From S139-23 sp047639315 (lineage in GTDB: Bacteria; Planctomycetota; GCA-002687715; DRQF01), in the NCBI GenBank assembly GCA_047639315.1, contig JBLINQ010000008.1:1-64000 (forward strand): 64,000 nt of DNA, written 5' to 3'. The notes under the pieces were generated by a model that was given only the letters and a program-made list of their open reading frames with translations, did not search any database and had not been told where the DNA came from. How positions within the stretch are numbered: the first letter of the stretch is position 1; each line of letters begins with the position of its first letter. Position numbers and translations under genes: made by a program. Shown piece by piece: positions 44,501 to 52,597 of the stretch.

Positions 44501-45507
44501 TGAGTATTATTAAGGAGGTGGGGGGGGCTCGCCAAGCCGCACCACTTGCCATTGTTGCTGGTCACTTGGGCTATCGCCTCGGGCGCACAGATCAAGTTGA
44601 TGTGGTTCTTCGTGAACTCGAGGATAGCCGAGCACCTCAAATTTATCGGGATGTCGCTCGGGCCATGCGTAAGCCCCAGGGCGACAAGACATATCGGCTT
44701 GAAGTGCTCGATCTGCGTCCAGTCAATCCGACACCGATTGCAGCTGGATTAGAACGCCGCTTTCATGTTCGCATTCGAAATGTTGGCGACCGAACCATTC
44801 CAGGCGGCAATGATCCGAGTGGCCTGTCGGTCAAGATGGCTTTTGCCGGTGACCACCCCCCTGGGGACTTGTTCTTGCCGCCATCAAAACTACCTGCCTG
44901 GGGACTACCACCCGGAGGAGAAGCTGAGCTGAATCTTCTGGCGGGCATTCCGTCCCCCGGTCAATTCTATTCCTTGGGCGTCGAGATCACGCGGCTAGAT
45001 TTTGGGCCAATGGAGGTTGTCGACAAGCGCGAGTCCAAGGAAGTCATTTGCGTAGCCGACCCCCTGAAGGGCGGACTCACAGTCGAGAGCATGCGATTCG
45101 ACTCAGAACAGATCCGTCAGAACTGGGAGCCCACTCGCTCATTCTATCCGGCTGTAATCAACCCTGATAAGTCAGTCGCCTTCTTGGCCTTTCGAATCGA
45201 TCCTGGGCTTCGTTCACCGCTATTTAAGGCCGGATCTAAGCCCCTGAAGTTGTCCGTCGATTTCGATACCGAGAAGCACGCAGGCATCAACACCGAGGTT
45301 TTTGAGGTCTACTATCGATATGAGGGAGAACCTCATTTCGTGTTTCACCAACGAATCGCCATTCCATACAACATTGACAATGTGCGGCGGAAGATGAAAT
45401 TTGAGCTTCCACTGAAGAATGGCAAGAGTCCTGTGCAGGTTCGTTTAGACCCTTTCTCGGCGCCTCACCTCTTCCTCATTCATTCCATCACCATCAAAGA
45501 AATGTAG
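41572..45507 (+). CDS. Giant membrane-anchored sulfatase-fold hydrolase with C-terminal repeats
   Basis: 1311 residues. About six membrane segments fill the first 240 residues. The alkaline-phosphatase/sulfatase catalytic domain (about 300-660) starts with the metal-binding TIDTLRADHLSAYG (Asp about 308) and includes MDPHAPY and NSDHGEAFGEHN. The usual C-x-P-S-R maturation motif is replaced by I-T-S-F-S-F, so position 348 is Thr and formylglycine cannot form; it may be a phosphodi/monoesterase or phospho-group transferase rather than a sulfatase. The domain is followed by about 400 residues of HEAT-like helical repeats and a beta-rich tail (FHVRIRNVGDRTIPGG). The topology places the enzyme outside the inner membrane. 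It precedes MurL by 40 bases. Confidence 0.8.
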   Translation: MREMLFGVLRVVGAGILASFLFVGHDLQRLGPVEPEEFEVIAVLLRRLALVGGACGIVWAVLWLVVPLLRKLGHRLGKRPDLLPAIAITVLLIPYQYYLTKSILSGAGIGRLVGIEILRIAAPVAVFLGVLFCSYLVLRVAALIAKRKLSVRLLFGLCLIVLALCIELLDESYYPGLYLFMHDFAFFVALSLATLGAVLLLPQNRMAQFVCTMLILFAGLAALGDRVEVPTIHQRSILFRRTLQGRRILAFWRLMGRDEIGFFDRLGIDADFQAERKQIRMQFDDARVELEARLGRQPVKNVIWLTIDTLRADHLSAYGYDRPTSPSMERLAARATKFDRHYAQFPITSFSFQSMFFSRYPSATPLFRRAKDLPDDPKGNISLAQHLTDRGITTVSFPAIPPVSLSHPSYEALALGFQEVNPSVPPKSPLSAESQMKWATKRLEGMGADRFFMWIHLMDPHAPYIHHDDYNFGDRAIDAYDSEIAYVDRQIGKLLVKLETLGLADSTAIVINSDHGEAFGEHNSQFHGTTLYDEQLHVPCILYVPGLQPQVVKSLTNNIDLMPTILDLMAVKVRSPIQGQTLIGYLMDGDLSPVRPVSFAYAEIPSAIPEMDPANTNKQMIVSGRFKLLANQRDEFAELFDLTTDPKEEKNISDRESELVAQLSSIIKSLQEEGRNLNLPEGARSDQETFDSLRDALKGGTVPARCALLMANLPRKHPQLEKIALERLNDPKEHELVKMTILENGADLLGEKLMPYMRSVLSLPPFLGSAALVLDLWLERGLPLNSRDRTLVSLNMRFHPQVGWRAARLLAAFDDPRASLQLAPALALGDRNTAFASAAGLGQIENGDGLERLRRDFVFYSLDPDRCTAAIKALATLEDRKSLPQITQLVQNRYLHYRIKFAALEYFMKFEQEDAIPGLLYLCSGWDPNVDKEVFQRMVKAFGKERAEVIRKNGRFVSEVDDLVQQKRIPAALKVALSIIKEVGGARQAAPLAIVAGHLGYRLGRTDQVDVVLRELEDSRAPQIYRDVARAMRKPQGDKTYRLEVLDLRPVNPTPIAAGLERRFHVRIRNVGDRTIPGGNDPSGLSVKMAFAGDHPPGDLFLPPSKLPAWGLPPGGEAELNLLAGIPSPGQFYSLGVEITRLDFGPMEVVDKRESKEVICVADPLKGGLTVESMRFDSEQIRQNWEPTRSFYPAVINPDKSVAFLAFRIDPGLRSPLFKAGSKPLKLSVDFDTEKHAGINTEVFEVYYRYEGEPHFVFHQRIAIPYNIDNVRRKMKFELPLKNGKSPVQVRLDPFSAPHLFLIHSITIKEM

Positions 45508-45547
45508 AGGCTCCTGGCCGTCTCAGACACAGGTTAGACTGGGCCTC

Positions 45548-46930
45548 ATGAATCGCCCCGAACCGGATGTTTCAATTTCCTCATTTGACCCCAGTCATTT
45601 CTCGACCTTTGTCTTTGACAGGGTGAGCGATTTTGGGCAAGGCTTGAGATTCCATTACCGAATCTCAGGGGAAGGCCATGACGGTCTCGAGTTCACCGAA
45701 GAAATTCACTTCGAGGGGCATCGGGATTCACTCTGCGAAGAGCAGGAAGCTGTGCTTGAGAACTTATCCAGCCTCCTCTTTCAAGTTGCCGGCACGAGCT
45801 ACTACAAGACGGCAGCACCTCCGACCTTAACTCTGCCTTCGGGCACAGCTGGCCCAGATCGAATTGCGTTTCTCACGACGCTAGTCAAAAAAGGTCTGGC
45901 CGAATTTGCCAACGTCAACAATCTTGATCTGAGCGCAATTCGATTCTTGCCATGTCCAGGGCGTCCCAGCGAATCGCAATACGTCGTACCCGAGTCGAAT
46001 AAGGTGCTTGTGCCTTTTGGTGGCGGCAAAGACTCGCTCCTATCGCTCCAGCTGGTCGTTGAAGCGGGCTTTAATCCCACTCTTTTTGTTGTTGGGCCGA
46101 ACCCCGTGGCCGAAGGTTTAGCCGAGAAAACTGGGCATCCCCTGATTCGAGTGCGAAGAGTATTAGATCCTAAGATAGGCATGCTCAACACCGTCGGTGC
46201 ATACAATGGGCATATCCCAGTGACCGCAGTCGTTTCCATGATCGCCGTTCTGGTGGCCGTGCGCGACGGGTTCTCGGCGGTTGTCATGTCCAACGAGAAC
46301 TCTGCAAATAAAGGGACGATGTTGGACGGTGGTGCAAAGGAAGTGAATCACCAGTTCTCCAAGGGCCTCGAATTCGAGGCCATGCTTCGCGATCAAATTC
46401 ATCGATGTGGATTGAGGGGAATGGACTACTTCTCGTTACTTCGGCCTTTCTCTGAGTTGTCGATTTGCCGTGAGTTCGCTCGTCGTGGCAATCACTTTGG
46501 CGAGTTCGTGAGTTGCAACGGAAATTTTCGAAGGTCACAAACTGACGCCCGACCGCATTGGTGTATGGAGTGCTCCAAGTGCTTATTCGTTCATTTGTCC
46601 ATGGCGCCATTTCTCACTGAAGACGATATGTTCTTGATCTTCGGAGCGAATCCTCTTGGCGATGTTGCCCGCTTCTCAACTTACGAAGCGCTGATTGAGT
46701 TTAATGGCGCTCAGAGACCCTTCGACTGTGTCGGTGGCCCAGAAGAATCGCGTGCTGCGTTCGCTCTTCTGCTTGATCATCCCGTCGCCAAGTCTTATCT
46801 CGCGGTCAAGGCATTCAAAGAGAAATGGGGCCCCAGCCTACCGACGGTCGACGTGGTGTCCGAATTGGCATCGTCGGAAGATCACTTGGTACCCGAACGA
46901 TTCCTCGGAGCCGTGCATGCCGTTCGCTAA
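45548..46930 (+). CDS. murL: MurL-like UDP-MurNAc-L-Ala-L-Glu epimerase
   Basis: 460 residues. The central part carries a PP-loop-like nucleotide site (VLVPFGGGKDSLLSLQLV), then LFVVGPNP and VVMSNENSANKG, and ends with a Cys cluster HWCMECSKCLFVH. This matches MurL, first shown in Xanthomonas, which with ATP and Mg inverts the terminal L-Glu of UDP-MurNAc-L-Ala-L-Glu to D-Glu. The next gene is a MurD-type ligase whose start overlaps this stop by 14 bases, the known MurD2-MurL pairing. The ribosome-binding site is weak. It is cytoplasmic. Confidence 0.85.
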   Translation: MNRPEPDVSISSFDPSHFSTFVFDRVSDFGQGLRFHYRISGEGHDGLEFTEEIHFEGHRDSLCEEQEAVLENLSSLLFQVAGTSYYKTAAPPTLTLPSGTAGPDRIAFLTTLVKKGLAEFANVNNLDLSAIRFLPCPGRPSESQYVVPESNKVLVPFGGGKDSLLSLQLVVEAGFNPTLFVVGPNPVAEGLAEKTGHPLIRVRRVLDPKIGMLNTVGAYNGHIPVTAVVSMIAVLVAVRDGFSAVVMSNENSANKGTMLDGGAKEVNHQFSKGLEFEAMLRDQIHRCGLRGMDYFSLLRPFSELSICREFARRGNHFGEFVSCNGNFRRSQTDARPHWCMECSKCLFVHLSMAPFLTEDDMFLIFGANPLGDVARFSTYEALIEFNGAQRPFDCVGGPEESRAAFALLLDHPVAKSYLAVKAFKEKWGPSLPTVDVVSELASSEDHLVPERFLGAVHAVR

Positions 46931-48272
46931 GTTAGCAGCTGCACGCGTAGCGATTCTCGGATTCGGCCGAGAAGGTCGGGCGGCCCTCGCCGTCCTGAGG
47001 CAACGCTGTCCACGACTGTTGATCACCGTCATTGAAGAAGGCAAGCTGGCGCCTCAATTGGACGATGACGACGACTTACTTCACATCGTTAACCGCCAAC
47101 TCTCCGTCGAAGAATTGCTTGGTTTTGATTATCTGATCAAAGCACCTGGAATCAGCTGCTATCGTCCAGATCTTGTTGCTGCACGGGCGGGCGGCCTGCA
47201 AGTTACTTCCCTCACTTCTTTGTGGCTCTCTGAGCCACATACGGCCATCACAATTGGTGTGACCGGAACCAAGGGTAAAAGTACAACGGCGACATTACTG
47301 CGCGACCTATTGGTGTCGACTGGAGCTCACGCGGTTCTCCGGGGCAACGTCGGGCGGCCACTCTTTGATCCCCAAGAACCTGAATCCCACGCCAATTTCG
47401 TTGTGATCGAATTGTCCAGCTATCAGGTTGCAGACTTAGAGGGCTCGCTTGACCATGCGGTGCTTACGAACCTCGAACCAGAACATCTTGATTGGCATGG
47501 CAGCGAAGAACGTTACTTCGAAGACAAACTCAAGATCACGAATTTGACTCAGTCGGTTTACGCCAATGCCGACTGCCGGCGGTTGCGGGAACGCCTAAAA
47601 GACAAGAAGCATGTTCGTTGGTTCGGTGCGGGTCACCAGTTGAGGCCGACGGCTCAAGGTGTCATGTGTGGTGATAAACTCCTGATATCCGATGCCAAGA
47701 TGAAAACCGTTGGCTATCACAACCTGGTTAACGCGTGCGCGTCTTTGGCGGTTGCCTTCGATCTGGGTGTATCGCCGGAACTCGCCAAATCCGTGGCCGA
47801 GAATTTTCAACCTTTGGCTCATCGCTTGGAAAGCTTGGGAGAGATTGAAGGCCGATTGATCGTCAATGACAGTATGGCTTCGACTCCCTTAGCCACGATG
47901 GCTGCCATGCGTGCCTTCGATGGTCGCCCGCTGCATGTCATCGTCGGTGGCGCCGATCGCGGGCTTGATCTTGCTGAATTCATAGAGTTCTTGGTCAATG
48001 TCGATGGGCCGTGCGCGATTCACCTCGTCGGTGATTTTGGTCTCCGGTTGCAAAGAAGCCTCTCGGCGACAGATGGATCTCATTCGGTTCGCGTGCAATC
48101 TGCGGCGAGCCAGGAAGCTGCGGTCGATGCATGCTGGGCGGAATCGAGGCCAGGAGATGTCATCTTGCTGTCGCCTGGAGCGCCGAGTTTTGATTGTTTC
48201 CGTGATTTCGCGGCCCGCGGTGCTGCCTTCGGCAAGTCAATCTCAAGACATGCTCCCAATGCAGCTTCATAG
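46917..48272 (+). CDS. murD2: MurD2-type UDP-MurNAc-L-alanine:L-glutamate ligase
   Basis: Start fixed at ATG 46917, inside the murL end, by GGAG 6 bases upstream; 451 residues. Mur-ligase features: Rossmann-like N-domain (VAILGFGREGRAAL), ATP loop GVTGTKGKSTTATLL, the substrate/metal segment VVIELSSYQVADL, LTNLEPEHLDWHG, and a C-domain with VNDSMASTPLATMAAM and LLSPGAPSFDCF. General MurD adds D-Glu; pairing with MurL implies L-Glu is the substrate here. This assignment to MurD2 rests mainly on gene context. Confidence 0.85.
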   Translation: MPFAKLAAARVAILGFGREGRAALAVLRQRCPRLLITVIEEGKLAPQLDDDDDLLHIVNRQLSVEELLGFDYLIKAPGISCYRPDLVAARAGGLQVTSLTSLWLSEPHTAITIGVTGTKGKSTTATLLRDLLVSTGAHAVLRGNVGRPLFDPQEPESHANFVVIELSSYQVADLEGSLDHAVLTNLEPEHLDWHGSEERYFEDKLKITNLTQSVYANADCRRLRERLKDKKHVRWFGAGHQLRPTAQGVMCGDKLLISDAKMKTVGYHNLVNACASLAVAFDLGVSPELAKSVAENFQPLAHRLESLGEIEGRLIVNDSMASTPLATMAAMRAFDGRPLHVIVGGADRGLDLAEFIEFLVNVDGPCAIHLVGDFGLRLQRSLSATDGSHSVRVQSAASQEAAVDACWAESRPGDVILLSPGAPSFDCFRDFAARGAAFGKSISRHAPNAAS

Positions 48273-48383
48273 GTTCAGTGAATAGGGAATATCGTCCCTT
48301 GACCAACCCTTAGCAATCGGAATAGCGTGTCTGTCTTACTACGTCCGTTCTGAAGATCGAACGGAATGACCCGGAGGAACAAA

Positions 48384-49250
48384 ATGCTCGTCTCTCGATT
48401 GAAGAACTTCGCCCTTATCTTGGCTCTGCTTTCGGTCTCGCAGATTGTGATCGCGCAAGACTCGCGGCCGAATAAGGCCAAGAAGACAGCGGCGATGAAG
48501 GTGACCAAGAAAGAGATCAGTTTCAAATCTCTTGATGGCCTCCAACTTACTGCTGATCTTTATGCTGGCAATCTTCTCAATGAGAACTCGCCATTTATCT
48601 TGCTTTGCCATCAAGCGGGCTGGAGCCGCGGGGAATATGTTGCGATTGCGCCGAAGTTGGTGGCGATGGGCTTCAACTGCTTAGCGCTTGATCAACGTTC
48701 AGGTGGGGGCATCAACGATGTTGCCAACAAGTCAGTTGCTGCAGCCAAGAAGAAGGGGTTGCCGACTCTTTATCTCGATGCCAGACAAGACATCATTGCG
48801 GCTCTGCAGTTCGTCAAGAAGAAGCATGCGAAGGGCAAACTCATCGTATGGGGCTCTTCTTACTCGTCGGCTTTGGTGCTCGAGATTGTTGGCAACAAAC
48901 CGGACCTTGCCGATGGAGTCTTATCGTTTGCACCCGGCGAGTATTTTAGCCGTTTCGGCAAGACCGATCATTTTGTCCGTGATGGCGCCAAGAAACTAAA
49001 AGTGCCAGTCTTCTTAACTGGATCAAAAAGCGAGACTGCAGGGAGCGTGAAGATGATTGCCGACTCGATGAAGTTGGGGAAGAAACTGCACTTCTTCAAG
49101 CCCAAGTCACGTGGCAATCATGGTTCAAGAGCACTGTGGAAGAAATTCGGTGACAGCCAGGACTACTGGAATGCCGTAACCAAGTTTTTGGACACGCATT
49201 TCCCGCGGCAGTCTGCCACCAGTAAACCATCCAAGAAAATGAAGAAATAG
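48384..49250 (+). CDS. Secreted alpha/beta hydrolase
   Basis: The start ATG 48384 has GGAGG 7 bases upstream; 288 residues with a signal peptide (FALILALLSVSQIVIAQ). The fold shows the oxyanion strand FILLCHQAGWSRGEY, the nucleophile elbow G-S-S-Y-S-S (in place of GxSxG, with Ser likely) and a late His in RGNHGSRA. It is akin to dienelactone-hydrolase-like esterases/peptidases. The substrate is unknown. The next gene, a secreted S9 peptidase, starts 13 bases after its stop, so the two are probably coexpressed. Confidence 0.72.
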   Translation: MLVSRLKNFALILALLSVSQIVIAQDSRPNKAKKTAAMKVTKKEISFKSLDGLQLTADLYAGNLLNENSPFILLCHQAGWSRGEYVAIAPKLVAMGFNCLALDQRSGGGINDVANKSVAAAKKKGLPTLYLDARQDIIAALQFVKKKHAKGKLIVWGSSYSSALVLEIVGNKPDLADGVLSFAPGEYFSRFGKTDHFVRDGAKKLKVPVFLTGSKSETAGSVKMIADSMKLGKKLHFFKPKSRGNHGSRALWKKFGDSQDYWNAVTKFLDTHFPRQSATSKPSKKMKK

Positions 49251-49262
49251 GAAAAAGACAGC

Positions 49263-51320
49263 ATGATCAAGATTCTGAAAACAGCGCTGGTATTGTGCCT
49301 CTTGGCAACCTTGGGCATGGCCCAAGAGCGTATGTCGCCTGAACTTCTCTGGAAGCTCAAGCGTGTCAGCGGCGGCATCTACTCACCCGACGGCAAGTGG
49401 GTTGTTCACGGTGTTCGTGGTTACGATATCAAAGAGAACAAGGGTGATACGGATCTCTTCTTGACCGAAGTGGCGACTGGAAAGTCTCGCCAAGTCACCG
49501 AAGGCCCTGGCAGCGAAGGCGCTGTCCAGTGGGCTCAAACGGTTGATGGCGCCCGCCTGTTCTTCTTAGCGCGCCGAGGTGATGGAGCTACGACGCAGGC
49601 TTGGCACATGGACCCAGTGAGTGGTGCGACAGCGGCGGTGACCAATGAAAAGACTGGCATCGCTAATCTCAAAGTTTCGCCAACAGCCAAACATATAGCT
49701 TTTACCATGGACGTCAAACTCGACAACAAAGTCGTGGACATCTATCCGGACCTGCCCAAAGCCGATGCGCGCATCATCGATGGTCTGATGTATCGTCATT
49801 GGGACGCGTGGCATGACTATAAGTACAGTCATCTGCATGTGGCGGAGATCGGAGTTGATCTCAAGGCGAAGAACACCGTCGACTTAATGGAAAATATGAA
49901 GGTCGATTGCCCAGTGCCGCCCTTTGCCGGCAGTGAGCAACTCAACTGGTCACCGGATGGCACCGAGATCGCCTTCACTATGAAGGTCAGCAATGACTGG
50001 GCTCAGTCAACTGATAGCGACATCTACCTGATCAAGGTGGGCGATGCTGACCAGCGCAAGCGCTGCATTACCGCCGGGATGGACGGCTACGACAATGACC
50101 CCATCTATTCTCCAGATGGCAAGTACTTGGCGTTTCATTCCATGAAACGTCCCGGTTTCGAGTCGGATCGCAATCGCCTGATGATTTATGATCGCAAGTC
50201 TGGCGTCATTTCAGACTTGTCTGCTGGTTTGGACCAGATGGTTCATGGTTCGGTTTGGGCTCCAGATTCCAGTCGTCTCTACTTCATGTCAGAGATGCGC
50301 GGAACAAATCAGCTCTACACCTTAGACCTCGCTTCGAAATCATTGAAGCGCATCACGCTGACGAGTCAGAAGAACTGGGGCATTCGTGATATCGCGCCGG
50401 ATGGCAAGACGCTGCTGGTTGGCGTCCAAAGCATGGTGCGTTCGACAGAGCTCGGCTATCTCACAATTGCCGACGGCAGCTACCAGCCACTCACGGATGT
50501 GAATGGCGAGATTTTCTCCAAACTCGAAAAACCTAAGATTGAAGAGCGTTGGGTCAAGGCCACTGACGGCAAGATGATCCACAGTTGGGTGATCTATCCG
50601 CCTAACTTTGACCCCAAGAAAAAATGGCCAACACTGATCTACTTCCAAGGCGGTCCCCAAGGCCAAATTGGGCAGTGGTTCAGCTTCAGGTGGAACTTCC
50701 ATTTGATGGCTGCTCAAGGTTACGTTGTCGTTGCCCCAAACCGCCGGGGATTGCCAGGTTTTGGCCGTGCATGGAACGACGAGATTTCCAAGGACTGGGG
50801 TGGGCAAGCGATGCAAGACATCCTCGCTGTGACCGATGATGTGGCAACTGAGCCTTTTGTTGACAGCAAGAAAATGGCCGGTATTGGTGCGAGCTTCGGT
50901 GGCTACACCGCTTATTGGATGATGGGCAACGGGGCAGATCGTTTCGCCGCCATGATCTCTCATGCGGGTCTATTCAACTTGGAATCGATGTATGGCGTGA
51001 CCGAAGAGTTGTTCTTTGTGAACTGGGATGTTGGTGGTCCTTACTGGCGCAGTAAGAAGTTGCAAGACTCTTACAACCGTTTCTCGCCTCATCGCTTTGT
51101 CGGCAACTGGAAGACTCCCTTACTCGTGATTCATGGCGAGAAAGACTTCCGCGTACCGATCGGTGAAGGCATGCAAGCATTCACTGCGGCCCAATTGCAA
51201 GGTGTGCCGAGCCGCTTCCTTTACTTCCCTGAAGAAGGGCATTGGGTGCAGAATCCACAGAACGGGGTTCTCTGGCATCGTGTCTTCTTCGACTGGCTTG
51301 CTCGTTACTGCAAGAACTAA
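49263..51320 (+). CDS. Secreted S9 family prolyl oligopeptidase
   Basis: 685 residues with signal peptide (ALVLCLLATLGMAQ). A seven-blade beta-propeller (YSPDGKWVVHGV; YSPDGKYLAFHSM; WAPDSSRLYFMS) precedes the hydrolase domain: G-A-S-F-G-G with Ser at about 544, Asp in GEKDFRVP and His in EEGHWV. Family members cut peptides near Pro or Ala, releasing di- or oligopeptides. Together with the DPP4-type enzyme and the M14 peptidase it suggests a proteolytic lifestyle. A strong terminator follows. Confidence 0.9.
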   Translation: MIKILKTALVLCLLATLGMAQERMSPELLWKLKRVSGGIYSPDGKWVVHGVRGYDIKENKGDTDLFLTEVATGKSRQVTEGPGSEGAVQWAQTVDGARLFFLARRGDGATTQAWHMDPVSGATAAVTNEKTGIANLKVSPTAKHIAFTMDVKLDNKVVDIYPDLPKADARIIDGLMYRHWDAWHDYKYSHLHVAEIGVDLKAKNTVDLMENMKVDCPVPPFAGSEQLNWSPDGTEIAFTMKVSNDWAQSTDSDIYLIKVGDADQRKRCITAGMDGYDNDPIYSPDGKYLAFHSMKRPGFESDRNRLMIYDRKSGVISDLSAGLDQMVHGSVWAPDSSRLYFMSEMRGTNQLYTLDLASKSLKRITLTSQKNWGIRDIAPDGKTLLVGVQSMVRSTELGYLTIADGSYQPLTDVNGEIFSKLEKPKIEERWVKATDGKMIHSWVIYPPNFDPKKKWPTLIYFQGGPQGQIGQWFSFRWNFHLMAAQGYVVVAPNRRGLPGFGRAWNDEISKDWGGQAMQDILAVTDDVATEPFVDSKKMAGIGASFGGYTAYWMMGNGADRFAAMISHAGLFNLESMYGVTEELFFVNWDVGGPYWRSKKLQDSYNRFSPHRFVGNWKTPLLVIHGEKDFRVPIGEGMQAFTAAQLQGVPSRFLYFPEEGHWVQNPQNGVLWHRVFFDWLARYCKN

Positions 51321-51345
51321 GAACGGACGGTTCTCGTAGACAAAA

Positions 51346-51381
51346 AAACTGCCTGGACAACGATGGTTGTCCAGGCAGTTT
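51346..51381. terminator. Bidirectional hairpin terminator
   Basis: A 16-bp stem AAACTGCCTGGACAAC/GTTGTCCAGGCAGTTT with a GATG loop, flanked by A and T runs, between the convergent S9 peptidase and the UGPC selenoprotein gene. Confidence 0.93.
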
Positions 51382-51406
51382 CTATAAACTCGACGAAATC
51401 TGAAGC

Positions 51407-52309
51407 TTAAGCGTCTTTCAAACCGATGAGGGTTTCGCGTGCTTCTTCAACAAGGCCAGTTTTCTTGGCTTTGCCCATGAAACGTCCAAGAGCCTTCTTG
51501 GCGTCCTTTGGTTCCATGTTCTTAATTTCATCCAACCGTGTGCGAGCCGAAGCCGTGATGGCGTCTTTCGCTGCGGTGATCTTTGCCTGAAGTGCTTCAG
51601 GCAAGTTCTGGGGCTTAGCAGCAACCTTGTCGATTAACTTGTAGCCTGAGTCCCAATCACCTTTGCTGGCAGAAGCGACGCTGGCGTCGATCGCGCTATT
51701 GATCTTGTTGATCGTCTTGCGCTTGATGCCCTTGCCATGCTCGTCTTTGAGGAGCTTGGTTGCATTCTTGACTTCTTCCATGATGCCCTTGGCATTCACA
51801 CCTTTGAAGATGTGCATACGTTCGAGGTTGTGTGGATTGACCAAGCAAGTGTAAGGGATCTTGCCGGTGTCGTTGTATGTCCCAGCCTTGCTTGAACGCA
51901 ATTTAGAGATCATGTCAAAAGTGAGGTTTGGCCACTTAGCCATGAACTTGACTTTTTCACCGTTAGCATTCTTCTTGGTGTACATGGCTGCTTTAGGATC
52001 TTCTTTCTTGATCCCTTCATCCAGACGACCCAAGGACAGAACCTCAACGGTATTGTCGTTCGCAAACTTGATATATTTCTTATTCTGCAACACGGCAGAA
52101 TGTGCACCCCAGCACGGGCCTCAGTAGAAGCCATGGCTGTGCAAAACCATAGGGACGTTCAGTAGCTTGGCTTCTTCGACTGCCGCATCCCAAGTCTGAG
52201 CGAACGTCACTGTTTCCTTCAACTTTGGCTTTTTCTGAGCCCAAGCATCATCGGAAATGGCAACGAATGTCAGGCTGAGAAGGAGTGCAATTAAGAGACT
52301 CCGTTTCAT
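51407..52309 (-). CDS. Secreted thioredoxin-like selenoprotein, UGPCW active site
   Basis: ATG 52309 has GGAG 9-10 bases upstream. Read through the in-frame TGA (52123-52121) the product is 300 residues with Sec at 63. A signal peptide (SLLIALLLSLTFVAISDDAWA) is followed by a short helix (FAQTWDAAVEEAKLLNVPMVLH) and then S-H-G-F-Y-U-G-P-C-W-G. This is the DsbD-gamma/thioredoxin-like pattern in which a Cys would normally precede GPCW. After the site the fold continues (YIKFANDNTVEVLSL; IPYTCLVNPH) and ends in a long charged helical domain. Split annotation would give a 60-residue orphan and a leaderless protein starting at TTG. The same motif occurs at 2.7-3.7 kb. Confidence 0.85.
52082..52123 (-). 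promoter_or_regulatory. Candidate bacterial SECIS element after UGA
   Basis: The TGA (52123-52121) is followed after 19 bases by a 7-bp perfect stem ATTCTGC/GCAGAAT with loop CGTGTT (52101-52082). The loop starts 26 bases from the UGA and holds G-U, within the range accepted for bacterial SECIS elements. Folded by eye. Confidence 0.6.
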
Positions 52310-52597
52310 GCTTCTATTCTCCGTATTCGCGATAATCGCGATCCTAAAACATAGCGCCCTGGGAAACGGTAATTCACGTCTCTGCTCAGGCACCGTCATG
52401 GTGTTTTGGGTGATCTAAATCGATTTCAGAGAAATCCGCAAGATACAGCCCGCTCCCGCCTTACAAACAAATAGGATCAGGCGAACGATTCGATGAATCT
52501 GAGAAAACCTCAGATTTGTTTCGGCTGCGGTGCAAGATGGGGCGGACAAGAGGTTACCATCTGGCCACATCAATTCGGTTTTGGGAGTGTCTTCCGG

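Noticed and set aside
41572..45507. Classical formylglycine sulfatase
   Set aside because: There is no C/S-x-P-S-R maturation motif; the aligned residue is Thr.
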